From Pirellula sp. (lineage in GTDB: Bacteria > Planctomycetota > Planctomycetia > Pirellulales > Pirellulaceae): a stretch of 64,000 nucleotides of DNA. The position numbers and the translations under genes were made by a program. This document shows, in pieces, positions 32,512 to 41,819 of the stretch (position 1 is its first letter; each line of letters starts with the position of its first letter). Where the stretch lies: positions 24,751 to 88,750 of the forward strand of contig JAJTID010000048.1 in NCBI GenBank assembly GCA_021300155.1, read 5' to 3'. Under the pieces are notes generated by a model. The model did no database searches, was not told where the DNA came from, and was given only the letters and a program-made list of their open reading frames with translations.

Positions 32512-34986
32512 TCAACTACGAACTTTCGGAAGTTGATCGAGCGAAGTGATGAGTGTTTCAAGGCGAGTCCTGTCGATGCTATTCAATTCCAACTGGCGAC
32601 CGAATCGGACTGCATAAAAACAATCAGCCAGCCAGTAAGCGTCTTCTTGCAAGCGATTGCATTTGAGAATTGTAGCGGCCTCGATCAAAAACTCGCGTGG
32701 CGTTTGTGATGGGTTTCGTTGCAATCCCAATCTTTTGAGCGATAACGTGATTCGTCTGAAAAATTCAACCTTCACTACATTTGTTTTTCGCCTTCGGATG
32801 CTTAATCGTGGCGCAAGCTGCGGAAACATCCACATCAATACACGTTGAACAACAATCATAGCCAATCCTAAAACAGATATGGTCAATGCTGCTTTCCAGG
32901 AAAACCACTTGTCTGGAGATAGGAGACCGCCTATCAGTCTGCTCGATTGAAGATTGGATAAGAAATCGGATACACTGGACCAGAATGCGTTGTATGACTC
33001 CTGAGAAGATTCTGCAAAAATGGATAGCATGCCGCTTTGCCGCGACTTATCCATATTCAGTATCATCTCCGACCAGAGATCTTGCATCACACCGAAAGTT
33101 TGTCCACTTGGTTCACGAAACGAACCACTTGCATTCGAGCCATCGCCCGATGGTGTGGGGTCCATTCGAAGCCACATGCCGTGCTTTACCCAGCTAGGAA
33201 CCCGCTCCATAAGGGCTTTCGACTTGAGTTCCTCAACACTAAAGTAAGCTTCGACCCAAACGTGAGCATGCTTTTGCTGCACTAAGAAATAGCTGCCGAC
33301 CTCGTTGTATTCACTTGGTCGAAATCCACTTACTAGACGGGTGGGAATATTCATGGAACGGAGCAGTATCGCCAAGGAAGAAGCGTAATACTCGCAATGG
33401 CCACTTCGCTTGTTCAGCAGAAAGTCCGCAATCGGATCTAACCGAGGATTGATGGGTGGGGTGTTCCGAAGAGAATACTTGAATTCTTGGCTCGTAGCGA
33501 AGTGCTGTTCCAAAAACAATGCTCTTGCAACTTTGTCTCGCGAGTCGGCTGTGCATTTATCAAGAATCTGATCGCGAAGGCGAAGAATCACGCTAAGCGA
33601 TGTCGGGAATTCGGTAAGCTCTTCTCGGCGATAGATCCGAAACGAATCACGGTCCGACTCTATTCCCGGTTCGTCCGGGAAGCAATCATTCATGCTTGGT
33701 AACAACGCCAGTTCTTCGCCCGCTAGAAATCCATACGATCGAAAGCTGAATCGCCGTTTAATGGAGCGTGTTCGTGATTCATCTGCCGTATCTGCTAATC
33801 GCCAGTCCCGACGCATCGAGATGAAGCTCTCAGGCAGGTTCGAGTGCGCGAACGGCGCAACAACGGGAACTGGTTCTCCGAGCGAATTCTTCTCAATGAT
33901 AGAAACGATCACTCTGTCTGTTTGTGTTGCAAGCTCCTGGCGTATTTCGCCCGGTTTAGGGACCGCGCGAAATGTTTTCCGATCGACCATAACGGCGGGT
34001 TCACCTTTTTCCCACACACCCTGGGTTGGTCCATCAAAGTATCTGTGAAGTACCGTGAGTCTCACATAGGGTGGTCGGTTAGGGCGGTAAGGGAGACCGC
34101 TTAGCTCGTTGAGCATTTGCATTCGAAACATGGGAGTCTCGTTCTGCCGAATGTCCCCTCGAAACTTGAGCGACACTTGTTCTGAAAATCCAACCGACGA
34201 CATAAACCAATTTTCAGGTTCGTATGCCCCAACCTTCGTTCGAGGTAATGTGTAAAAGTAAGCTGCGGAAAACAACAGCACACTGAATGAAATAGGAAGA
34301 ATACTGCTTCTCCATCGCGAGAATTGTTTTAACGCCGACCGCGATGCCAAAGTCTCTAGTGAATCTGTTGAAGTCAATGACACGCCTGAACTCTGCTTGG
34401 AAACAGCGTTTTCACGACCGAACCAGTGCATCCACTTTGCCCACAAGCTGATCGATTCGGATTGCGACTCACCATGTCGCATTTGCGACGCGTACTGAGC
34501 CAGGGCGATCATGGTTGCCGTCCCAATCGCAAGAATCGGTAACATCAATACGCCGTAGAGTACGTTGTCATTTACCAGGGCTCCAACGACTAGTTCCAGT
34601 AGCAGGAACACTCCCCATTGTTCGAAAACCCTCTTGTTCTTCTTCTGAAAAATCAAAGGGAGTTGGACATAAACCAGCAGGTTGCCTACTGCTAACAATC
34701 GATTGGCTGCCGCATCGCCTAAGAACTGGCCGACGGCGAAGATGGCTCCAGTAATCATCAGCACATAGACTAGGAAACGATGAATGGTGAACCAACGCAA
34801 CAAATCCGTGTATAGAACTCCGACCAAGACGGAGATACCTACCAATGTTGGCAGCGACCAGGACTCTTGCCCCAGACCAACTAGCCCCGCAATCATCGTA
34901 GCGAGAATACCAAAATAGACCGAACATCGGAGCAGCACTCGATCCGATAGGCTTGGTTCCTTTGGGTTGTTCTGGACTTGCATCAT
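32512..34986 (-). CDS. TgpA-type membrane transglutaminase-like protein
   Basis: An 824-residue inner-membrane protein. The N-terminal third has about six membrane segments (DUF3488/TgpA_N-like), with another near residue 240. The periplasmic transglutaminase core carries the Cys of SGHCEYYASS, the His of HAHVWVEAYF and the Asp of LRMDPTP, forming the Cys-His-Asp triad. A further helix (about 695-715) and a C-terminal cytoplasmic DUF4129-like part follow. The family is found beside MoxR ATPases and acts in envelope protein or peptide processing; no MoxR gene is nearby here. GGAGG lies 8 bases before ATG 34986. It follows the prepilin peptidase by 27 bases. Confidence 0.87.
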   Translation of the reverse strand: MMQVQNNPKEPSLSDRVLLRCSVYFGILATMIAGLVGLGQESWSLPTLVGISVLVGVLYTDLLRWFTIHRFLVYVLMITGAIFAVGQFLGDAAANRLLAVGNLLVYVQLPLIFQKKNKRVFEQWGVFLLLELVVGALVNDNVLYGVLMLPILAIGTATMIALAQYASQMRHGESQSESISLWAKWMHWFGRENAVSKQSSGVSLTSTDSLETLASRSALKQFSRWRSSILPISFSVLLFSAAYFYTLPRTKVGAYEPENWFMSSVGFSEQVSLKFRGDIRQNETPMFRMQMLNELSGLPYRPNRPPYVRLTVLHRYFDGPTQGVWEKGEPAVMVDRKTFRAVPKPGEIRQELATQTDRVIVSIIEKNSLGEPVPVVAPFAHSNLPESFISMRRDWRLADTADESRTRSIKRRFSFRSYGFLAGEELALLPSMNDCFPDEPGIESDRDSFRIYRREELTEFPTSLSVILRLRDQILDKCTADSRDKVARALFLEQHFATSQEFKYSLRNTPPINPRLDPIADFLLNKRSGHCEYYASSLAILLRSMNIPTRLVSGFRPSEYNEVGSYFLVQQKHAHVWVEAYFSVEELKSKALMERVPSWVKHGMWLRMDPTPSGDGSNASGSFREPSGQTFGVMQDLWSEMILNMDKSRQSGMLSIFAESSQESYNAFWSSVSDFLSNLQSSRLIGGLLSPDKWFSWKAALTISVLGLAMIVVQRVLMWMFPQLAPRLSIRRRKTNVVKVEFFRRITLSLKRLGLQRNPSQTPREFLIEAATILKCNRLQEDAYWLADCFYAVRFGRQLELNSIDRTRLETLITSLDQLPKVRS

Positions 34987-35013
34987 GTTCGTCGCCTCCA
35001 GCCCATGGCTCGC

Positions 35014-36252
35014 TTATCGCTTAAGAATCGTTTTCCTTGCACTCATTTTAACAAACTCGATAACTCCGAGCAGCACAGCGAGAGCAATTAGCAAGATTCC
35101 CCAGAAAACAATCAACATCGAAGGGGGCAAGATGATTTCCGAAACTGTCGTCCAAATGTTCGCCCAGTTGTATAGCGTGTAAACGACTCCCAGCGATAGA
35201 TAAGGGCCGAATGGTGTTGACGAGTCTCTAGTAACTATCCAGAAACCTACCACGAATATCAAGCCAAAGAACGGCGATAGAAAAAACGAAATCCAAACCA
35301 CTTGCCAGCCCGTAAATGCCCCCACCATTGCCATCAGTGTTACGTCACCGAAACCCAATGCCTCTTTCTTGAGAACCACAGCCGCAACAATGCGAAAGGA
35401 CCAAACCAAAAGACCTCCTAGTCCAATTCCGAACAGAGAGGAGAGCATGCTTTCCCATCGTACTGGCGTTAAGAAATAGTAGGCTGCGATGATTCCCACC
35501 GTTCCCACCACTGCCATCCATATCACTCGAATCGTCCATGGGTCGCGAGCCAGATAAGCCCAAAAATAGTTCCATGCCTTCTTCCAACCACGTCGTGTAA
35601 TCCAAACCCGATTGAGCAACGCAAAGCACCAACCAAGCCAGAAAAAGATCGCTAAAAACAACGCTAGACTCCCGCCTTGAATCCAGCTTGCAGGCCAAAG
35701 AAACGGCGAGTTCGCGTGCAAGTCGACCATAGCTACTGTAGGCCAATCCGTCGGATCCAGCTCTTTCAATCGCCAGTCAGGAAATGCTGCTGACATGACA
35801 ACGGCTAAGCATGTGCCTGGCACCGTGATGACGTCAGGAATTGTCCTCTCATCAAAGTCGATGAACGTGGCGACCGTCAATAATAATGTTAGCAACCCTA
35901 CGCATACAAACGATTGAAACAATACGTAGTCGCTGGCAGGCGGCACTCCGAGAGGTAGCAATCTACCAGCCATGATGTAGGAATACATCCACCATAGCGC
36001 TATGGGGACAGAGAGTTCGATCAGCATTGGACGTAACCAAAAGAGCCATCCATGTTTATCCGATTCGCTGGTGCGGGCGAACCAGCCCAACACAGGCACT
36101 TTCTGAATAAGAGGCCGGGCGGGCGAATCGGGGGGGCGTTGCCACGGACTGATCGGTCGAGGAAAGTATGCGAACTGGTAGATCGCGTAATTGATGAATG
36201 GTCCGAGGATCAGTCCCAGCAATGCGATGATGAAGCCCAGCAAAGCGATCAT
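35014..36252 (-). CDS. Prepilin peptidase (A24 family)
   Basis: A 412-residue multispan membrane protease that cleaves the leader of type IV pilin-like proteins. Its two catalytic aspartates are visible in FIDFDERTIPD and in the GxGD motif GFGDVTLMAMVGAFTG. The N-terminal region has the PilD-type cytoplasmic segment (PRPISPWQRPPDSPARPLIQ) but lacks the two CxxC zinc pairs of classical PilD, so N-methylation may be altered or absent. It is longer than usual (about 250-290) because of a middle insert with extra membrane segments. I prefer ATG 36252 (GGTGG upstream) to GTG 36261. It could process pseudopilins for the PilM-type module at 5.6 kb. Confidence 0.85.
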   Translation of the reverse strand: MIALLGFIIALLGLILGPFINYAIYQFAYFPRPISPWQRPPDSPARPLIQKVPVLGWFARTSESDKHGWLFWLRPMLIELSVPIALWWMYSYIMAGRLLPLGVPPASDYVLFQSFVCVGLLTLLLTVATFIDFDERTIPDVITVPGTCLAVVMSAAFPDWRLKELDPTDWPTVAMVDLHANSPFLWPASWIQGGSLALFLAIFFWLGWCFALLNRVWITRRGWKKAWNYFWAYLARDPWTIRVIWMAVVGTVGIIAAYYFLTPVRWESMLSSLFGIGLGGLLVWSFRIVAAVVLKKEALGFGDVTLMAMVGAFTGWQVVWISFFLSPFFGLIFVVGFWIVTRDSSTPFGPYLSLGVVYTLYNWANIWTTVSEIILPPSMLIVFWGILLIALAVLLGVIEFVKMSARKTILKR

Positions 36253-36322
36253 GTATTCCACCCGTCACGTTGCTTTCTTTGTTGCATGCTATGAGCCCGG
36301 TGTATTCAAGACGTTCGAGAAT

Positions 36323-36868
36323 TCAATCGCCAGTGGATTGCCATTGGACATAGCTACGAAAGACGTCGTCTGCCAGTTGCTCCAATTCTACCGTATCGCT
36401 TGAAAAAGATGCATGCGCAACCGTTTGGTAAAGAGGAGATCGCCGTTCCAAAACGGTCTCAATCTCCTCGACGACTCCAAGTTTGCTAAGAGCTGGGCGG
36501 CGTGCTTTGGTGGTCGTGTCCGTTGCGATCCTCATTGCTAATGTTGTGGGGCTGGCTTTTAACCATGCCACCCATCCACTTCGACGGATTAGCTCTCGAT
36601 TGGTCTCTCGAAGTATTGCCCCACCACCGAGGGCGATTACGTGAGGCTCAGGTCGTTTGGAGACCTCTGCAATCACAGCCGACTCTTGATCGCGGAATCC
36701 TTCCTCGCCGACCGCCTCAAAGATGCTGGCGATAGTGGCACCAGCTTTCGTTTCAATCAATTCATCTGTATCAACCACAGGTCGATTCAACCGGCTGCCG
36801 AGCAGCCTAGAAAGCGTAGACTTTCCACATCCCCGATATCCGGTTAGATAGAGATGGATCGCTTTCAA
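36323..36868 (-). CDS. aroK: Shikimate kinase
   Basis: A 181-residue cytoplasmic enzyme that phosphorylates shikimate with ATP on the chorismate pathway to aromatic amino acids. The Walker A loop GYRGCGKST is at residues 9-17. The substrate residues follow in order: DTDE (about 34-37), FRDQES (about 58-63) and ALGGGAIL (about 79-86). The arginine of the lid region is in KARRPAL. Length is normal. The start codon appears to be TTG at 36868, since no ATG lies between it and the Walker loop. It follows rplU by 14 bases and leads into the prepilin peptidase gene, so it probably shares the ribosomal-protein promoter. Confidence 0.93.
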   Translation of the reverse strand: MKAIHLYLTGYRGCGKSTLSRLLGSRLNRPVVDTDELIETKAGATIASIFEAVGEEGFRDQESAVIAEVSKRPEPHVIALGGGAILRETNRELIRRSGWVAWLKASPTTLAMRIATDTTTKARRPALSKLGVVEEIETVLERRSPLYQTVAHASFSSDTVELEQLADDVFRSYVQWQSTGD

Positions 36869-36882
36869 TTGCTACCGCAACC

Positions 36883-37197
36883 CTAGCCGTTGATCGATTC
36901 GATTTTGATCCGAGTGTACTTTTGACGGTGTCCTGTTCGGACATCGTAGTTCTTTCTGCGGCGGAACTTTTGAATGTAGATCTTTTCGCCTTTTTCAAGG
37001 CCAACGACCGACGCTGTTACTTTTGCACCATCTACAGTGGGGCGCCCCAACTTGAGGCCGCTTTCGCCTCCGATGGCAAGAATTCGATCGAATTCGATTT
37101 GGTCGCCTGTTTCAGCGGTATCGCGGTAATCGATATCCAGAAGTTGATCTTTTTCGACTTTAAACTGGCGTCCGCCGTCACAAATAATCGCGTACAT
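36883..37197 (-). CDS. rplU: Ribosomal protein bL21
   Basis: A 104-residue protein of the large ribosomal subunit that binds 23S rRNA. It has the family start MYAIICDGGRQFKVEKDQLL and the conserved KGEKIYIQKFRRRKNYDVRT followed by GHRQKYTRIKI. Length is as expected. In most bacteria rplU is followed by rpmA (bL27); here aroK follows after 14 bases and rpmA is not in the window. It is divergent from pyrG and probably heads a four-gene operon. Confidence 0.97.
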   Translation of the reverse strand: MYAIICDGGRQFKVEKDQLLDIDYRDTAETGDQIEFDRILAIGGESGLKLGRPTVDGAKVTASVVGLEKGEKIYIQKFRRRKNYDVRTGHRQKYTRIKIESING

Positions 37198-37420
37198 GGC
37201 TCGTAAAACGGAATTTTCTAGGAATATTGGCTAACATCCAAAAATTGGAGAACCTCGAAGGATACTTGGCCACCTTGGTTTCGTCGAGCCCAAAACTCCC
37301 GGGCAATTTCCGAAAAACAACTCGTTTGTCAGCCGGGATTGTCGATGCTACGATTTGGGTCCGTCATCGTCTCGCTCTTCCAAATCGTGTTCCCACTCGC
37401 AAAATGACGGATCTTTTACC

Positions 37421-39091
37421 ATGACCAAGCATATTTTCGTGACTGGAGGGGTTGTAAGCTCCATTGGCAAGGGGCTTACCAGTGCCTCGATCGGAATGCT
37501 TTTGGAAGCCCGCGGACTACGGGTTCGCATGCAAAAGCTCGATCCGTACATTAACGTCGACCCCGGCACGATGAGCCCCTATCAGCACGGGGAAGTCTAC
37601 GTGTTGGATGACGGCAGCGAAACCGATTTGGACCTCGGACATTATGAGCGATTCACCAGCGGCCGCTTGACTCGGGATTCCAACTACACGACGGGACAAA
37701 TCTACCTGCGCGTGATCGAAAAGGAACGCCGAGGCCAATTCCTCGGGAAAACCGTTCAGGTCATTCCGCATATCACGAATGAGATCAAAGAAGCGATCCA
37801 CCGGATGGCTGACAAGGATACGGATATCGTCATCACTGAGATCGGCGGCACCGTGGGCGATATTGAATCGCTCCCGTTCCTGGAAGCGATTCGGCAGTTT
37901 CGACAAGACATCGGACGCGACAACTGTTTGTTCATTCACCTTACCTTGGTGCCGTACCTCAAGGCAGCCGCCGAAATCAAAACCAAACCGACTCAGCATT
38001 CGGTCGGGTTGCTCCGCCAAATTGGTATCCAACCGGAAATGTTGATCTGCCGATGTGAACAAAGTATCTCTCGCGAAGAACGGGAGAAAATCGCTTTGTT
38101 CTGCAATGTCGACCTGGAAGCAGTGATCGAAGAATTGGACAAAGACTTTTCGATTTACGAAGTCCCACTTTCGCTGCGTGATCACAAGCTCGATGAGTTT
38201 GTGATGAAAAAATTCCAACTGACGGGCCAACCATTGAAGCTGGACGCATGGGACAATTTGATGTTCGCATTGCGAAACCCTAAGCATGAAATCAGTATCG
38301 CTGTCGTTGGTAAGTATGCAGAACACAAAGATGCCTACAAATCGATCTATGAATCTCTAGATCATGCAGGGATCCATCACCATGCACAGATTCGTATCGC
38401 CCGAATCCAAAGCGCTGATATCGAAGAAGAAGGGCCAGAACGATTGCTCGCTGGCTACGATGGAATCTTGATTCCCGGCGGTTTCGGCGAACGTGGTGTC
38501 GAAGGCAAAGTGCAAGCGATCCGCTACGCTCGCGAACGAGAAATTCCTTTTTTCGGAATCTGCTTGGGTATGCAATGCGCTGCCATCGAATTCGGTCGAA
38601 ACATCGTGGGGTTGGACCGAGCTCACTCAACGGAATTCGATAAGGACACCCCAAACCCTGTGATCTGTTTGCTCGATGAACAAAAACAAGTTACCAATCT
38701 GGGCGGGACAATGCGCCTTGGTGCGCAACCATGCTCTCTCATCGAAGGTTCCACTGCTCACAAAGCTTATCAAGAATCACAAGTTTCCGAGCGACATCGA
38801 CATCGATACGAATTCAACAACGTCTATCGAAGCCAATTCGAAGCCCATGGCATGCGATTTTCCGGATTAAGCCCCGACGGCACGTTAGTTGAAATTCTAG
38901 AAATACCGTCGCACCCTTTTTACTTGGCCGTCCAATTCCACCCAGAATTCAAGAGCAAGCCAACCAAATCACACCCGCTGTTTGCTGCGTTTGTGAATGC
39001 AGCAGTTCAACGTCGAACTGGTCGTAAGCAACGTAATGTGAATGCCGATAACGTCGAACAACGTGTTTCGCCGCCCGCTATCGCTCCGTAA
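37421..39091 (+). CDS. pyrG: CTP synthase
   Basis: A 556-residue cytoplasmic enzyme that aminates UTP to CTP using glutamine and ATP, the last step of pyrimidine nucleotide synthesis. The N-terminal synthetase domain begins [20 protein letters not shown] with its P-loop and includes [13 protein letters not shown]. The C-terminal glutamine amidotransferase domain has the nucleophile Cys in [18 protein letters not shown] and the His/Glu pair in [12 protein letters not shown] start at ATG 37421, matching the family; the frame is open a little further upstream. The intergenic gap to rplU (223 bases) should hold both promoters. Confidence 0.97.
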   Translation: MTKHIFVTGGVVSSIGKGLTSASIGMLLEARGLRVRMQKLDPYINVDPGTMSPYQHGEVYVLDDGSETDLDLGHYERFTSGRLTRDSNYTTGQIYLRVIEKERRGQFLGKTVQVIPHITNEIKEAIHRMADKDTDIVITEIGGTVGDIESLPFLEAIRQFRQDIGRDNCLFIHLTLVPYLKAAAEIKTKPTQHSVGLLRQIGIQPEMLICRCEQSISREEREKIALFCNVDLEAVIEELDKDFSIYEVPLSLRDHKLDEFVMKKFQLTGQPLKLDAWDNLMFALRNPKHEISIAVVGKYAEHKDAYKSIYESLDHAGIHHHAQIRIARIQSADIEEEGPERLLAGYDGILIPGGFGERGVEGKVQAIRYAREREIPFFGICLGMQCAAIEFGRNIVGLDRAHSTEFDKDTPNPVICLLDEQKQVTNLGGTMRLGAQPCSLIEGSTAHKAYQESQVSERHRHRYEFNNVYRSQFEAHGMRFSGLSPDGTLVEILEIPSHPFYLAVQFHPEFKSKPTKSHPLFAAFVNAAVQRRTGRKQRNVNADNVEQRVSPPAIAP

Positions 39092-39139
39092 ACTAGACCA
39101 TGCAATTTGCAATGGCTTTCGATGCCTGCAACATTGCGT

Positions 39140-39167
39140 GACCGCGGCTTTCATTGCAGTCGCGGTC
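39140..39167. terminator. Inverted repeat between convergent genes
   Basis: GACCGCG (39140-39146) and CGCGGTC (39161-39167) form a perfect 7-bp stem with a 14-base loop between pyrG and the converging cobL. No T run follows on either strand, so intrinsic termination is uncertain; it may be a Rho-assisted or mRNA-end hairpin. Confidence 0.4.
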
Positions 39168-39186
39168 GCTGCATCGCGGTTGGTTA

Positions 39187-40425
39187 TTAAGGTTTAACTG
39201 CTTTGAGCAGAAACGTCGGATTGGCGGACTCGAGGCGCAACTTATCAAGCTGATAATTGCCTCGCGAAATCTGAACCATCCACAACATCGCTTCGACTCG
39301 CATTTTGTTCGACAACAGTTGCTGAAGCGCGACGACGTAGTCCATGCTCATCATGTTGGCGACCAAGCTACCGCCGCTTCGCAGTCGAGGCCAAGCGTGC
39401 GTGACGATATCGGTCACTGCACGACCTGTCCCTCCCACGAAAATAGCCTCTGGGTCTGGCAAGCTCATCCACGCTGCTGGCGCCTCTCCCAGCACGGGGA
39501 CTACATTGTCGACCCCAAGCCGACTCGCATTCTCCAGAATGAGCTGATAGTCTTCGGGGTCCATCTCGATCGCATAAGCCTTTCCAAGCCTAGCAATCTT
39601 TGCCGCTTCAATCGCAACCGAACCACTCCCTGCACCGATGTCCCAAAGGATCGATGTTTCGTGAAGGTTCAATTCGCTCAATGCGATCGAACGCACTTCG
39701 CACGGGGTCACCAAGCCACGCTTCGGCTTCGTTTGGCGAAAGACCTCATCGGGGTTCCCAAACATTCGGATGCCCGAAACATCCATTGGCTGATCTGGAA
39801 CCCCCGATTGCCGGACGAGAATCATCACGTTCAGCGGTGAGAATTTCTGATTGACGATGTCTGCTAATTTGCCACGAGTCACACGTTCATCCGGAGATCC
39901 CAGATTCTCGCAGACATAGACCGTAAAGTACGTGATCCCCTTCGATATCAAAGCTTCCGCAAGCCGCGCAGGAGGAGCCTCGTCCGACGTAAAAACGCCC
40001 ACCTTTTCAGCAGTTCGAATCCGTTCAATCACTCGATCCAAAGGTTGCGACGCTAGATTGGTCAAATAAGCTTCGTCCCAACTCTCTTTGACCCGCGCGA
40101 ACGCTAACTGCATGCTGCTAACATGCGGTACCACATCGAATCGATCTTTACCCAACCGGTCGCACAGAAAACGCGCGGTGCCATAAAAGAGAGGATCACC
40201 GTTTGCCAGCACGACAGCCGGTCCGCTCGCTTGATCCAAGACGTTGGCTAGTTTGTCGAGATCCCCGCCAACGGTCGCTGTTTTGCCGGAGAAGTGCGGA
40301 AACTTTGTAAGCAGTGAGGGTGACCCAACTAACAAAGCCGCAGAATCTATGGTCTCAGCAGCCTGCTTCGTTAGCCCCTCAGAACCGTCATCCCCAACGC
40401 CGATAATCCAAATTTTGTTGCTCAT
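39187..40425 (-). CDS. cobL: Precorrin-6Y C5,15-methyltransferase (CbiE-CbiT fusion)
   Basis: A 412-residue enzyme of cobalamin (corrin ring) synthesis that methylates C5 and C15 of precorrin-6B/6Y and decarboxylates the acetate side chain. Residues 1 to about 205 are the CbiE-type tetrapyrrole methylase (IWIIGVGDDGSEGLT, AVVLANGDPLFYGTARF, HVSSMQLAFARV). Residues about 225-412 are the CbiT-type domain with a Rossmann SAM site (LWDIGAGSGSVAIEAA, IEMDPEDY) and FVGGTGRAV. The fused arrangement equals CobL. No other cobalamin gene is in the window. It follows the DUF1501 gene by 40 bases on the same strand. Confidence 0.93.
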   Translation of the reverse strand: MSNKIWIIGVGDDGSEGLTKQAAETIDSAALLVGSPSLLTKFPHFSGKTATVGGDLDKLANVLDQASGPAVVLANGDPLFYGTARFLCDRLGKDRFDVVPHVSSMQLAFARVKESWDEAYLTNLASQPLDRVIERIRTAEKVGVFTSDEAPPARLAEALISKGITYFTVYVCENLGSPDERVTRGKLADIVNQKFSPLNVMILVRQSGVPDQPMDVSGIRMFGNPDEVFRQTKPKRGLVTPCEVRSIALSELNLHETSILWDIGAGSGSVAIEAAKIARLGKAYAIEMDPEDYQLILENASRLGVDNVVPVLGEAPAAWMSLPDPEAIFVGGTGRAVTDIVTHAWPRLRSGGSLVANMMSMDYVVALQQLLSNKMRVEAMLWMVQISRGNYQLDKLRLESANPTFLLKAVKP

Positions 40426-40465
40426 TCCTTTGTTATATCGGCAAATCGAGCATTCGAGGAGTCCG

Positions 40466-41791
40466 CTACATCAACTCTGAGATCGGCGTTGCGTCGCTGA
40501 CCAGATGGGTAGGACGTCCGGCCGGCGTGTGATAGATCTTGCCCGGGTCAATCCCGAGTTTGCGATACACAGTCGAAACGTAGTTTTCCGGCGAGAGAAC
40601 ACGTTCGACCGCTGCGTAGCCCTGCCGATCGGTCGCTCCGATCACTTGTCCGCCGCGGCTACCTCCACCAGCAAAAAGGATCGACATGGCGTTTGCCCAG
40701 TGGTCTCGTCCTGGCTTGGTTTGCCCGGCAAGCGTGCTGATCTTAGGCGTTCGTCCGAACTCCCCTAGCGCAATCACCATCGTCGTTTCGAGCAACCCAC
40801 GTTGGTCCAAATCGTTGATCAACGTTGCAACGGTTTGATCCCAAGTAGGTAGTCGCTTCTGCAATGCGCCAAACAAATCCGAATGATGATCCCATCCGCC
40901 ATCGTAAATGGTGACAAACGGGACACCTGCCTCCACCAATCGTCTCGCCAAAAGTGCACGTTGTCCGAACGCATTGCGACCGTACGCTTCACGCGTCGTT
41001 TCAGGTTCGCTACCGATATCGAAGGCTCGTTGGGCTTCGGGCGTTTGAACGAGATCGTACCCCTGAGCATAGTTGTCATCGTAGGCAGACACGGGGTCGA
41101 TCGACTCCGCAAATTCAAAGCGTGACATGCGATCCACGGTCTTGCGCAAATCTCGGCGACTGGTGAATCGCTCCTGGTCCAAACCGACCGGCAACTCTAC
41201 ATCGCGAACACGAAAGTTCTTGTTGTTCGGATCGTTGTTGATGATAAACGGCGCATACTTGGCACCTAAAAAGTTAGGACCACCGGACCGAGACATGGAC
41301 GGCATCGTAAAGTACCCCGGCAATCCATGCGGTGCTTCGCGTTCGTAAGCTGCCACCGACCCCAAGCTTGGATGGAAACTCACAAAGGCACCGCATCCCA
41401 CCGGGATGCGTGGCGGAGCACCCGTCATCATGTAATGATTGCCGGCACCGTGATTCCCCTGGTTATGGCAAACCGACCGGATGATGGAATACTTGTCCGC
41501 AATCGCAGCTAATTTGGGTAGATGCTCGCAGATGTGTATCCCAGGTACATTGGTTGAGATCGGTTGAAAATCACCTCGAATCTCCGATGGAGCATCTGGC
41601 TTTGGATCGAATGTTTCGAAGTGTGTCGGTCCACCATCCATCCAAATGAGAATGCAATTGCTAGGCTTCTTCTTGGAGGAGGAGCCATCACCAGCCTGTT
41701 CCGCATTCGCTTTCCTCAAGGCGAGAAGATCCAAAAAGCTGCCACCCGCGAGTCCAGCAAGTCCAAGCTTCAGATAGGTTCGTCGTTGCAT
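40466..41791 (-). CDS. DUF1501 protein (sulfatase-like fold), exported by a twin-arginine-type signal
   Basis: A 441-residue protein starting MQRRTYLKLGLAGLAGGSFL, a Tat-like signal with a hydrophobic core. The body has the DUF1501 hallmarks: CILIWMDGGPTHFETFDPKP, HNQGNHGAGNHYMMTG, TIYDGGWDHHSDLFGALQ and ALGEFGRTPKI. The fold is related to alkaline phosphatase/sulfatase, but the activity is unknown. I choose ATG 41791 because GAGG sits 8 bases upstream; a TTG at 41827 would overlap the preceding stop. DUF1501 genes are almost always paired with a DUF1549/DUF1553 gene, as here, and the two are thought to work together outside the cytoplasm. Confidence 0.9.
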   Translation of the reverse strand: MQRRTYLKLGLAGLAGGSFLDLLALRKANAEQAGDGSSSKKKPSNCILIWMDGGPTHFETFDPKPDAPSEIRGDFQPISTNVPGIHICEHLPKLAAIADKYSIIRSVCHNQGNHGAGNHYMMTGAPPRIPVGCGAFVSFHPSLGSVAAYEREAPHGLPGYFTMPSMSRSGGPNFLGAKYAPFIINNDPNNKNFRVRDVELPVGLDQERFTSRRDLRKTVDRMSRFEFAESIDPVSAYDDNYAQGYDLVQTPEAQRAFDIGSEPETTREAYGRNAFGQRALLARRLVEAGVPFVTIYDGGWDHHSDLFGALQKRLPTWDQTVATLINDLDQRGLLETTMVIALGEFGRTPKISTLAGQTKPGRDHWANAMSILFAGGGSRGGQVIGATDRQGYAAVERVLSPENYVSTVYRKLGIDPGKIYHTPAGRPTHLVSDATPISELM

Positions 41792-41819
41792 TTGGGATAC
41801 CTCAAGAATCGATCCACGA

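Noticed and set aside
37517..38326. 269-codon antisense frame within pyrG
   Set aside because: It lies wholly opposite an unambiguous CTP synthase and shows no domain or ribosome site.
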